A stretch of 64,000 nucleotides of DNA from Roseiarcus sp963820795 (GTDB taxonomy: Bacteria; Pseudomonadota; Alphaproteobacteria; Rhizobiales; Beijerinckiaceae): the NCBI GenBank assembly GCA_963820795.1, contig CAWGBJ010000015.1, forward strand, positions 124,001 through 188,000, read 5' to 3'. The position numbers and the translations under genes were made by a program. The notes beneath the pieces are model-generated. The model was not told the DNA's origin and ran no database searches. It was given only the letters and a program-made list of their open reading frames with translations. How positions within the stretch are numbered: the first letter of the stretch is position 1; each line of letters starts with the position of its first letter. Of the stretch, positions 43,245 to 50,964 are shown one piece after another.

Positions 43245-44866
43245 TGCTCGGCAAGCTCACCTGGTCGGCGATCCCCTTCGATCAGCCGATTCCGTTCGGC
43301 GTGTCCATTGTGATGGTCCTGGCCATCCTTGCGGTGCTCGCCTGGATAACGGTCAAGGGCTACTGGCCCTATCTCTGGAGCGAGTGGATCACATCCGTCG
43401 ATCACAAGCGGATCGGCGTCATGTACTGCCTCATCGCCATGGTGATGCTGATCCGCGGCTTCGCCGACGCGATCATGATGCGTTCGCAGCAGGCGCTCGC
43501 CTTCGATTCCGGCGGCTACCTGCCGCCGGATCACTACAACCAGATCTTCTCCGCGCACGGCACGATCATGATCTTTTTCGTGGCGATGCCGTTCATGATC
43601 GGACTGATGAATTTCGCCGTGCCGCTGCAGCTCGGCGTGCGGGACGTCGCCTTTCCGACCTTCAATTCGGTGAGCTTATGGCTGACGGCTTCCGGCGTGC
43701 TGCTGGTCAACGTTTCGCTCTTCATCGGCGAATTTTCCCAGGCCGGATGGATGGGCTATCCGCCGCTTTCGGAGCTCAAGTTTTTGCCCGGCGTCGGGGT
43801 CGACTATTACCTCTGGGCGCTGCAGATTTCGGGCATCGGCACGCTGCTCACCGGCGTCAATTTCGTCACCACCATCCTCAAGATTCGCGCCCCGGGCATG
43901 AGCTTGATGCGAATGCCCATGTTCTGCTGGACCGCGCTCGCCTCGAACCTGCTGATCGTCGCGGCCTTCCCGATCCTGACCGCGACTTTCGCGATGCTGC
44001 TGCTCGATCGCTACCTTGGGTTCCACTTTTTCTCCACCGACATGGGCGGCAATCCCATGATGTACGTCAATCTGTTTTGGACGTGGGGGCATCCCGAGGT
44101 CTACATCCTGATCCTGCCGGCCTTCGGCGTGTTTTCCGAGGTTGTCTCCACCTTCGCCGGCAAGCCGCTGTTCGGCTACCGCTCGATGGTCATCGCCACC
44201 ATGGCGATCTGCGTTCTCTCCTTCTCGGTCTGGCTGCATCATTTCTTCACCATGGGAGCCGGCGCGGACGTCAACGGCTTTTTCGGCATCATGTCGATGA
44301 TCATCGCCGTGCCTACGGGCGTGAAAATCTTCAACTGGCTGTTCACCATGTGGGGCGGCCGGTTGCGCTTTGAGCTGCCCCTGATGTGGGCGATCGCCTT
44401 CATGATCACGTTCGTGCTGGGCGGGGTGACGGGCGTGCTCTTGGCGATTCCGCCGGCGGATTTCGTCCTGCACAATTCGCTTTTTCTGATCGCGCACTTC
44501 CACAACGTCATCATCGGCGGCGTGCTGTTCGGCGCCTTCGCCGGCTATACTTTCTGGTTCCCCAAGGCGTTCGGCTTCAGGCTCGAGGAGCGTTATGGGA
44601 CCGCGGCCTTCTGGTTCTGGGTCGTCGGTTTCTATGTCGCCTTCATGCCGCTCTATGTCCTCGGTCTCGAGGGCATGACGAGACGCATGCAACACTACGA
44701 CGTGGCGGAGTGGCGTCCGTGGCTGATCGTGGCGGCGGGCGGCGCGGCGCTGGTGCTATGCGGCATCGGCTGCCAGATCGCCCAGCTTGCGGTCAGCATC
44801 CGCAATCACGTCGCCTGCGCGACCGCACCGGAGACCCGTGGGATGGGCGCTCGCTCGAATGGATGA
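43244..44866 (+). CDS. cyoB: Cytochrome bo3 quinol oxidase subunit I, C-terminal helices displaced
   Basis: A 540-residue core subunit; homologues are about 660. Haem and CuB ligands are intact: SAHGTIMIFF, WGHPEVYILILP (His-Tyr pair), WLHHFFTMG and IAHFHNVIIGG. After VSIRNH the frame departs from homology and ends at TGA 44864-44866. The missing C-terminal segment (RDRTGDPWDGRSLEW, then two helices) is found in the next frame, fused to subunit III. One missing base around 44808-44812 would explain the shift. The stop overlaps the next ATG (ATGA), so the pieces could be translated in a coupled way. Confidence 0.93.
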   Translation: MLGKLTWSAIPFDQPIPFGVSIVMVLAILAVLAWITVKGYWPYLWSEWITSVDHKRIGVMYCLIAMVMLIRGFADAIMMRSQQALAFDSGGYLPPDHYNQIFSAHGTIMIFFVAMPFMIGLMNFAVPLQLGVRDVAFPTFNSVSLWLTASGVLLVNVSLFIGEFSQAGWMGYPPLSELKFLPGVGVDYYLWALQISGIGTLLTGVNFVTTILKIRAPGMSLMRMPMFCWTALASNLLIVAAFPILTATFAMLLLDRYLGFHFFSTDMGGNPMMYVNLFWTWGHPEVYILILPAFGVFSEVVSTFAGKPLFGYRSMVIATMAICVLSFSVWLHHFFTMGAGADVNGFFGIMSMIIAVPTGVKIFNWLFTMWGGRLRFELPLMWAIAFMITFVLGGVTGVLLAIPPADFVLHNSLFLIAHFHNVIIGGVLFGAFAGYTFWFPKAFGFRLEERYGTAAFWFWVVGFYVAFMPLYVLGLEGMTRRMQHYDVAEWRPWLIVAAGGAALVLCGIGCQIAQLAVSIRNHVACATAPETRGMGARSNG

Positions 44867-45885
44867 CGGCTTCGCCGCCGCCGGTTTTCAACTTCGCAGC
44901 AATGCCGAACGTGACCGGCGAAGAGGCGTATTGGGACCTCAAGCAGCGAGCGATCGCACGCGCGCGGCTCTCGCCTCTCCCGCATTACGAGGCGATCGAG
45001 ATGCCGCACAACAGCCCGACCGGCTTTGTGACGGCCTTCTTCGCCGTCGTCACCGGGTTCGCCCTGATCTGGCATATCTGGTGGATGGCGGGAGTGGGCA
45101 TTGCCGGCGCCTTCGCCACCTTCGTCGTCTTCGCCTGGCGGGACAAGCAAGAGTACGAGCTGCCGGTCGAGGAGGTCGTTCGGGTCGACACGCTCCGGCG
45201 CGAGGCGCGGGAGGACCTGGTGGCGGGGCGGGAGCCGGGCATTCACCCGGTCAGGGTCGCGGAGAAAGAGGACCGGGTCGGGTTAGGCATCCGCGACCTC
45301 AGAAGCGGGTATGGGGGCCCCGCGTCGAAGCGCATCATCACGGGCTACGGCTTCTGGGTCTTCCTTCTGTCGGATTTCGTCATGTTCTCCGCCTTCTACG
45401 CCACCTATGCGGTCCTCTCGCACGCGACCGCGGGAGGCCCCGGGCCGCACGAGCTCTTCAACCCGAAGGTCGTGGCGGCGGAGACCGCGGTTCTGCTGCT
45501 GTCGAGCTTCGCTGCCGGCCTGGCGACGATCGCCAGCAATGCCCGCAACATGCTGTGGACTCAGGCCGCCTTCGTCATCACGGGCCTGCTCGGGCTCTGC
45601 TTCCTCGTTCTCGAGGTCAATGAGTTCGCCAAGATGATTGCGGAAGGCGCCGGCCCCACCCGCAGCGCCTTCCTCTCGGCGTTTTTCGCCCTGGTGGGCT
45701 GCCACGGCCTGCATGTCACGGTCGGTCTGCTCTGGCTCGGCACGATGATGGCGCAGTTCTTCACCAAGGGGTTCAGGCCGAGCATCATGCGCCGCAGCCT
45801 GTGCTTCGCCCTGTTCTGGCACGCGCTGGACATCATCTGGGTCGGCATATTCACCAACGTCTATCTCCTGGAGCTCACCCGATGA
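44863..45885 (+). CDS. cyoC: Subunit I C-terminal tail fused to quinol oxidase subunit III
   Basis: A 340-residue frame. Residues 1-125 are the end of CyoB: MTASPPPVFNFAAMPNV, EAYWDLKQRA, HYEAIEMPHNSPTGFVTAFF and the helices that follow (ALIWHIWWMAGVGIAGAFATFVVFAW). After a charged linker (about 100-155) comes CyoC: ITGYGFWVFLLSDFVMFSAFYATYAVL and four further helices with LFNPKVVAAETAVLLLSS and FWHALDIIWVGIFTNVYLLELTR. No stop separates the two parts. A GTG at 45221 behind GGGAGGACCTG could initiate CyoC alone. The start ATG overlaps the cyoB stop. Either a genuine rearrangement or a lost stop plus a frameshift. Confidence 0.88.
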   Translation: MTASPPPVFNFAAMPNVTGEEAYWDLKQRAIARARLSPLPHYEAIEMPHNSPTGFVTAFFAVVTGFALIWHIWWMAGVGIAGAFATFVVFAWRDKQEYELPVEEVVRVDTLRREAREDLVAGREPGIHPVRVAEKEDRVGLGIRDLRSGYGGPASKRIITGYGFWVFLLSDFVMFSAFYATYAVLSHATAGGPGPHELFNPKVVAAETAVLLLSSFAAGLATIASNARNMLWTQAAFVITGLLGLCFLVLEVNEFAKMIAEGAGPTRSAFLSAFFALVGCHGLHVTVGLLWLGTMMAQFFTKGFRPSIMRRSLCFALFWHALDIIWVGIFTNVYLLELTR

Positions 45886-46274
45886 GCGAGCACGAAATCC
45901 ACGACAGCGCGCCGGGCGAGGGTGATATCGGCGAGCACGGCGTTGCCGAAGGCGTCAGAAACTATCTGATTGGCCTGGCGCTGGCCGCATTTCTCACCGT
46001 CGGCTCGTTCTGGGTCGCGAGCGGCACGAGCCTCATCTTTGATCCGGGCGTGCCGATGGCGCTGGCTGCGCTCGCCGTCGCGCAAATGGGCGTCCATCTC
46101 GTGTTCTTCCTGCACATCACCACCGGACCCGACAACACCAACAACGCGCTCGCCCTCGCTTTCGGCGCGCTGATCGTCGGCCTCGTCATCGCTGGCTCGC
46201 TCTGGATTATGTATCATCTCAACACGAACATGATGGTCCCGGGCAATATGATGAATCTGCCTATGCAGAAATAG
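45882..46274 (+). CDS. cyoD: Cytochrome bo3 quinol oxidase subunit IV
   Basis: A 130-residue three-helix protein: LIGLALAAFLTVGSFWVASG, ALAALAVAQMGVHLVFFLHITTGPDNTNN and ALAFGALIVGLVIAGSLWIMYHLN. Ends with a methionine-rich tail. ATG 45882 overlaps the cyoC stop (ATGA). Assists assembly of the oxidase. Confidence 0.93.
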   Translation: MSEHEIHDSAPGEGDIGEHGVAEGVRNYLIGLALAAFLTVGSFWVASGTSLIFDPGVPMALAALAVAQMGVHLVFFLHITTGPDNTNNALALAFGALIVGLVIAGSLWIMYHLNTNMMVPGNMMNLPMQK

Positions 46275-46295
46275 CGGGGCGGCGCGAGACGGCGC

Positions 46296-46622
46296 CTATT
46301 TCGCGATCCCCAGAAACACGGCGAGCCGCCGTTCGACCTCGACCATGGAATCGCGATCCAGCCGGCCAAAGCTCTCGCCGATCTTCGTCCGCATGACAGT
46401 CATCGCCTTGTCGATCATGACCTGCGAGGGGCTGCGAAGGCCATTCGCGGCGTCCGGCTGGACAGTCAGGCGCAAAAGCGGCGCATCAACGAGGGCGCTG
46501 GACACCAACAGCACCGTGACGGTTGCGTGGTCGGCAAAGGCGTCCGATTGAATGATCAACGCCGGGCGCGGCTTGCCGAAATCGCCCTGAACAGCGACCG
46601 TGGCCAGATCGCCGCGCCTCAA
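46296..46622 (-). CDS. MazF/PemK-family toxin (mRNA interferase)
   Basis: A 108-residue MazF-like protein: MRRGDLATVAVQGDFGKPRPALIIQSDAF, VTVLLVSSALVDAPLLRLTVQP and SQVMIDKAMTVMRTKIGESFG. The start overlaps the antitoxin stop (ATGA). Cleaves mRNA when freed from its antitoxin. All core positions look intact, so it is probably active. Confidence 0.9.
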   Translation of the reverse strand: MRRGDLATVAVQGDFGKPRPALIIQSDAFADHATVTVLLVSSALVDAPLLRLTVQPDAANGLRSPSQVMIDKAMTVMRTKIGESFGRLDRDSMVEVERRLAVFLGIAK

Positions 46623-46828
46623 GGATCGCTCCAGCCCTCGATGTCCCTGAGCGCCGCATCAAGGAAAGCCTCCAGATCCTGATCGCCGCGGTCCGAGGCC
46701 GCTACTAGCCTGGACTGTCGGCGGCATTCCTCGGCAAAGCCCGGACGCCGGGTGTCGGGAACCCAGATCTGCACCGGCCTCAAGCCGGCCTCGCGAAGCG
46801 CAGCGCGCCGCTTGCGAACCCTTGCCAC
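46619..46828 (-). CDS. MazE-type antitoxin (DUF3018)
   Basis: A 69-residue protein RVRKRRAALREAGLRPVQIWVPDTRRPGFAEECRRQSRLVA, the DUF3018 antitoxin pattern found beside PemK/MazF toxins. GTG 46828 is the start that fits; no in-frame ATG is upstream. A palindromic operator candidate lies about 45 bases upstream. Neutralises the MazF-like toxin. Confidence 0.88.
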   Translation of the reverse strand: MARVRKRRAALREAGLRPVQIWVPDTRRPGFAEECRRQSRLVAASDRGDQDLEAFLDAALRDIEGWSDP

Positions 46829-46860
46829 CGTCGAAGACGCTATGACCTTGACCCTTTTGG

Positions 46861-46881
46861 GTTACAAATGTTACATGTAAC
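46861..46881. promoter_or_regulatory. Candidate MazEF operator
   Basis: GTTAC at 46861-46865 is followed by the perfect twelve-base palindrome GTTACATGTAAC at 46870-46881, about 40 bases upstream of mazE on its strand. Autoregulating antitoxins bind such sites. Binding is inferred from place and symmetry only. Confidence 0.5.
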
Positions 46882-46902
46882 GCAACGAGGCAACAGGCGC
46901 AA

Positions 46903-46939
46903 GGGGACAAGTTAATTCGCTATCGACAGGGGACAAGTT
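46903..46939. repeat. Tandem GGGGACAAGTT repeats, possible IS end remnant
   Basis: GGGGACAAGTT occurs at 46903-46913 and again at 46929-46939. Such spaced repeats mark the ends of IS21-type elements, but no transposase lies here, so this may be what is left of one. Confidence 0.35.
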
Positions 46940-47062
46940 GGGTCACCCGCGATCGCTTGGGGCCAAGCGCCTGTCAGCCAACATGAGCCGCGAAGAGTGA
47001 CAACTTTTGCGGCTCAAGTCCCTGAAATCGCATGGTCGGCGCCGGGGACTGTCGCCCCGTCC

Positions 47063-48439
47063 TCACCGCTTTTGATACCGCTCGGAGAGCAGGTCGAACA
47101 GCGCCCGCGCAGCCTGGATTTCCCCGCCGGCCGGCCCGTAGGCGCGCGCCTTCGGGTTCCAGGCGTAGACGTCGAAATGCGCCCAGGATCGCGCCTTCTC
47201 GACGAAGCGCCTGAGAAAGAGCGCCGCCGTGATCGAGCCCGCCATGCCGGCGCCGGTTCCCGAATTGCTGACGTCGCCGACCGTGCCGTCGATCATCGCG
47301 TCGTAGGGGCGCCAGAGCGGCAGGCGCCAGAGCGGATCGCGCGCCCGCTCGGCGTGCGCGGCGATCGCGGCGGCGAGCGCCTCGTCGTCGGTGTAGAACG
47401 GCGGCAGGTCGGGCCCCAGCGCGACGCGGGCGGCGCCGGTCAGCGTGGCGAAATCGAGCATGAGGTCGGGCGCGTCCTCATCCGCGAGCGCGAGCGCGTC
47501 GGCGAGGATGAGCCGCCCTTCGGCGTCGGTGTTGCCAATCTCGACCGCGAGCCCCTTACGGCTGACAATGACGTCGCCCGGCCGCATCGCCGGGGCCGAG
47601 ATGGCGTTCTCGACGATCGGGATCACCACCCTGAGGCGCAGGTCGAGCCCGGCTTCCATGACGAGGCGCGCGAGCGTCAGCGCCGTCGCCGCGCCGCCCA
47701 TGTCCTTCTTCATCAGTTCCATGCCGGCGGCCGGCTTGATGTCGAGGCCGCCCGTGTCGAAGGTCACGCCCTTGCCGACGAGCGTCACGGTCGGCGCGCC
47801 CTCCCGCCCCCAGGCGAAATCGACCAGCCGCGGCAGTTCGAGCGCCGCCCGGCCCACGGCGTAGACGAGCGGCAGGTTGGCCTTGAGGAGATCGTCCGAC
47901 CGGATGACATTGACCCTCGCGCCGAAGCCCTCGGCGAGCCGCACTGCCTCCCGCTCGAGCGCATTGGGGCCGAGCACATTCGCCGGCGCATTGACAAGGT
48001 CGCGGCCGAACGAGATCGCCGCGGCGATCCGCTCGATCCGCGCCGCGTCGACGCCGTCCGGCGCGACGAGCCGCGGCCTGGGGGATTCGTCGGCCTTGAA
48101 GCGGTCGTAGCGGTAGAGGCCGAGCAGGAAGCCGAGCGCCGCGAGGCCGGCGTCGGGCGGCTCATTGGCGAAGCGATAGACGCCTTCGGGCAGTCCGGTG
48201 GCGAGCTTGCCGGCTGCGAGCGGATCGCGCTCGGGCGCGTCGATGCCGAAGAGGACGCCGCCAAGCGCGCCGGCCGCGCCGGGAACGAGCTGCAGCCTGC
48301 CGGTCTTGGGCCTGAAGCCGCAGCGCTCGGCGAATGCCGCGGACGAGCCGCCGATCGAAGCCTTGACCGTCTCCCAGCTTTCCGCGCTGACGAACCAGAT
48401 CGGGATCGCTTCAGGCGTTGGCGAGGCGAAGGCGGGCAT
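47063..48439 (-). CDS. pepA: Leucyl aminopeptidase (M17)
   Basis: A 458-residue M17 peptidase. The signature NTDAEGRLILADAL is present, with metal ligands in LVGKGVTFDTGGLDIKPAAGMELMKKDMGGAA and catalytic Lys/Arg within the same blocks. The N-terminal domain is shorter and diverged. Removes N-terminal residues from peptides in the cytoplasm. Start ATG 48439, GGAG eleven bases upstream. No operon. Confidence 0.9.
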   Translation of the reverse strand: MPAFASPTPEAIPIWFVSAESWETVKASIGGSSAAFAERCGFRPKTGRLQLVPGAAGALGGVLFGIDAPERDPLAAGKLATGLPEGVYRFANEPPDAGLAALGFLLGLYRYDRFKADESPRPRLVAPDGVDAARIERIAAAISFGRDLVNAPANVLGPNALEREAVRLAEGFGARVNVIRSDDLLKANLPLVYAVGRAALELPRLVDFAWGREGAPTVTLVGKGVTFDTGGLDIKPAAGMELMKKDMGGAATALTLARLVMEAGLDLRLRVVIPIVENAISAPAMRPGDVIVSRKGLAVEIGNTDAEGRLILADALALADEDAPDLMLDFATLTGAARVALGPDLPPFYTDDEALAAAIAAHAERARDPLWRLPLWRPYDAMIDGTVGDVSNSGTGAGMAGSITAALFLRRFVEKARSWAHFDVYAWNPKARAYGPAGGEIQAARALFDLLSERYQKR

Positions 48440-48975
48440 GGGAACGGGATCTCCGGGTGAAGGCGCTCGGCGCGGCCTTATCACGGATACGACGGTCCAT
48501 GCGAATGATGGGCCGCGCCTTGGGGGTAGGCAAGGCGCGGCCCGCGCGCGGCCCCGGAGGCGGGGGATTTGGGCCGCGGGTCGTCAAATGGGATCGGGCG
48601 GATGGCCGGCCGTCACCCAGAGCGCGCAAATGTCGGTGCGGATCGATTCGGTGAACTCGATCGAGGACGTGGGACATGCGGCTCGCCGTTCACGCGCCTG
48701 ACATCGCGCGCAAGGCCCAAGGGCCTTTGTCGGGGACCGATCCGTCCCGCCGCTGGGCGATATGTTCGCCGAGGCGCTTTGAAGTTCCATGACCGGGTTT
48801 GATAAATCTCGACCGAACCTGTGCTTTTCGCCTCCGTCGGGTAGGCCCGTTGCGATGTCGTCGCCCGCGGCTTGACTTCGAGCCGACTTCACGCGCGTAA
48901 CTGCGCCGCGAAGTCGAAGGGACAGCGCATTGGGTCCCCCTGGTCCCTGGCGTAAATCACGTTGAGGAGAATGGA
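48440..48975. other. Intergenic region with a perfect hairpin
   Basis: About 530 bases between divergent pepA and the KAP NTPase gene. A 12-base perfect inverted repeat is at 48511-48542. I see no protein gene or RNA gene. The ribosome site of the next gene, GAGGAGAATG, is at 48964-48973. Confidence 0.5.
48511..48542. repeat. Perfect 12-bp inverted repeat (hairpin)
   Basis: GGCCGCGCCTTG (48511-48522) and CAAGGCGCGGCC (48531-48542) are exact reverse complements with an eight-base loop. No run of T follows on either strand, so it is not an ordinary intrinsic terminator. It could be a 5' leader hairpin of pepA (about 75 bases upstream). Confidence 0.6.
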
Positions 48976-50964
48976 TTGTCCGAGATCAGCGCCAAAGCGA
49001 GAATTCGTCTGCTCGGTGGCGGCCCGGGAGAGAAGCCATCGGCTGCTCCCGCGGCGGCAGCCTCGCCCGACGCCCCCACGCCCGCCGAGACGTTCGCGCC
49101 CCCGCCCGCCTCCCTTTCGGTAGGGCCGGTGTTTCTTTCCGACGCGGCCGACGCGGTCGATGTGCTCGGCGCGGCGGTCCTCGTCCAGCCGCTCGCCCAA
49201 CTCTGCGTCACTCCGCAGGTCCAGACGCCCTTTCTTGCCGCGATCGCGGGGCCCGGCGGTGCCGGCAAGACATTCGCCCTGAACCGGCTCGTCCAGGCGA
49301 TCGAAAGCTTCGCCGGATCGGCCGGGGCTCTGTCGAAGGTCGTCGTCGCGCGCGTCGACGCGGCCGACGGCGCCGAGGCGCCGGTCGCGCTTGCGAGCGC
49401 GGCCTATGCGGCGCTCGATCGCGAACCCGGCGGCGTCGACTATTCGGCGCTGCTCGACGAGTCGGCGCATGCCGGCGGCGATCCGCTGCGAGCCGCCAAG
49501 GCCGCCTCCGACCGCCACGACGAAATCGTCCGCAAGCTCGAGGCCGAGCGGACGCGGCGCGACGAAATCGAGGCTCGCGGCGCCCGCCTCGCCGATGCCC
49601 TCCTCTACGAAACGCCGGGCTCCCGGGTCGACGTTTTCGCCCGGGCGCGGCGCGGGACGATCGAAACCCGGCTGCGCCGCTTCGAGCTCGCCGGATCGGA
49701 CGCCGCCGTCAGCTACCGCGACCTCGTGCGCGACATGGCGAGCATGGGCGCAGGCGGGCGCGTCGGCGTCGCGCTGCGGTCGATCTGGGCTTACCGCGGG
49801 CAAAGGCGTCTGCTCGCCTGGGCGGTCGTGGCGTTCCTGCTGGGTCTTGCCGCCCAGCTGTTGCATAGCGAGTGGGCTCTGAGCGCGATCACGCCGCAGT
49901 TCGCCTCGGCCGCCGATGCGATCAGGGCGCATGCAAGCGGCCTGGAAACCGCAGCGAAGATTTTTTATGTGCTCGCCGCCTTGGCGCTGGCCTTGAACCT
50001 TTGGCGCGCCGTCAGCTTTTCGAGCCTGTTGCTGCGCGGGACGCAACTGCTCAATCAGGACGTTCGCGACCGGCGGCGGGATCTCGAGACGCGGGGCGCA
50101 CGCCTGAGCCAGCGGGTTGCAGCCCTGTCCGCCGACGCCGACGCGGCCGCCAAGCACGCCGAAGCGGCCGCTCGTCGCGCCGGCGGCAAGACCAAGACCC
50201 ATCCGGCCGGCCCCGATTTCCTCGAGACGAACCGGGGTCCGGCTTGGGAGGCGCGCGCCTTTCTTGCTGCCCTGGGCGAACGCGCCGGCCAAGCGGGGGA
50301 TGCGCCCGACCGGCTGGTGTTTGCGATTGACAATCTCGACGCCCTGCCCCCGGAAGCTGCGATCCGGTGGATCGATGCGGCGCGGAGCGTGATCGTCGGC
50401 GGCGCGGTCGGTGTCATGAGCCTCGATCCGGCGCGAGTGGTCGGTCCGCTCGGCGGTCCCCAGGAGGCCCGCCGTCGCCTCGAAAAATGGCTGCAGGTCG
50501 TGGTCAATCTGCCGGGCCGGGTCAGCGCGGATGGCGAACGTCTGGTCGCGCGTCTCCTCTCGACGGACGGACACGCGGCGCCGGTGGAGGCGAAGCCTGC
50601 GCTTGCGCTCGCCGAGCCTCTGACCAGCGCGGAGGCGGCGCTCCTCACCGCGCTGGCGCCGCTGGCCGCCCATTCCCCTCGCGGCGCCAAGCGATTCCTC
50701 AACGCCTACCGCCTGGCGCGCTGCTCGAACGCGCCCCGGCCTGTGATGGCGTTGATGCAGGCCGTGGCCTTCGCCGACGACGAAGCGCTCGCTGCGATGC
50801 GCAACCGGCTTTCCGCCGGATCAGGCGAGCTCGTCGACATCGACGGTCCGGACCGGCTTGTCAACGCGGTCAAGAGCGCCCGCGCCGCCAACAGCGGGCC
50901 GATCCGGATCGAGGACGCCCGCCTCGCCTTCGACACCGCGCGCCGCTACGCCCTCTCACTCTGA
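48976..50964 (+). CDS. KAP-family P-loop NTPase with inserted membrane helices
   Basis: A 662-residue protein. Walker A GPGGAGKT at about residues 92-99, after a proline/alanine-rich N-terminus. Two membrane helices (LLAWAVVAFLLGLAAQLL near 285 and IFYVLAALALALNLW near 330) are inserted before Walker B LVFAIDNLDAL (about 450), and PRGAKRFLNAYRLARC lies near 575. This order, with helices between the Walker motifs and a KRFLN block at the end, defines the KAP family, some of which exclude phages (PifA). Start is TTG 48976 with AGGAG upstream. No partner gene is adjacent. Role unknown. Confidence 0.85.
   Translation: MSEISAKARIRLLGGGPGEKPSAAPAAAASPDAPTPAETFAPPPASLSVGPVFLSDAADAVDVLGAAVLVQPLAQLCVTPQVQTPFLAAIAGPGGAGKTFALNRLVQAIESFAGSAGALSKVVVARVDAADGAEAPVALASAAYAALDREPGGVDYSALLDESAHAGGDPLRAAKAASDRHDEIVRKLEAERTRRDEIEARGARLADALLYETPGSRVDVFARARRGTIETRLRRFELAGSDAAVSYRDLVRDMASMGAGGRVGVALRSIWAYRGQRRLLAWAVVAFLLGLAAQLLHSEWALSAITPQFASAADAIRAHASGLETAAKIFYVLAALALALNLWRAVSFSSLLLRGTQLLNQDVRDRRRDLETRGARLSQRVAALSADADAAAKHAEAAARRAGGKTKTHPAGPDFLETNRGPAWEARAFLAALGERAGQAGDAPDRLVFAIDNLDALPPEAAIRWIDAARSVIVGGAVGVMSLDPARVVGPLGGPQEARRRLEKWLQVVVNLPGRVSADGERLVARLLSTDGHAAPVEAKPALALAEPLTSAEAALLTALAPLAAHSPRGAKRFLNAYRLARCSNAPRPVMALMQAVAFADDEALAAMRNRLSAGSGELVDIDGPDRLVNAVKSARAANSGPIRIEDARLAFDTARRYALSL

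Noticed and set aside
46997..48460. 487-residue open frame on the plus strand opposite pepA
   Set aside because: It mirrors the pepA codons, is extremely rich in Arg/Asp/Glu/Val, and has no recognisable domain; pepA on the other strand has full M17 motifs.
48889..50673. 594-residue minus-strand frame opposite the KAP NTPase
   Set aside because: Arg/Gly-rich with no domain; the plus strand has Walker motifs and membrane helices in order.
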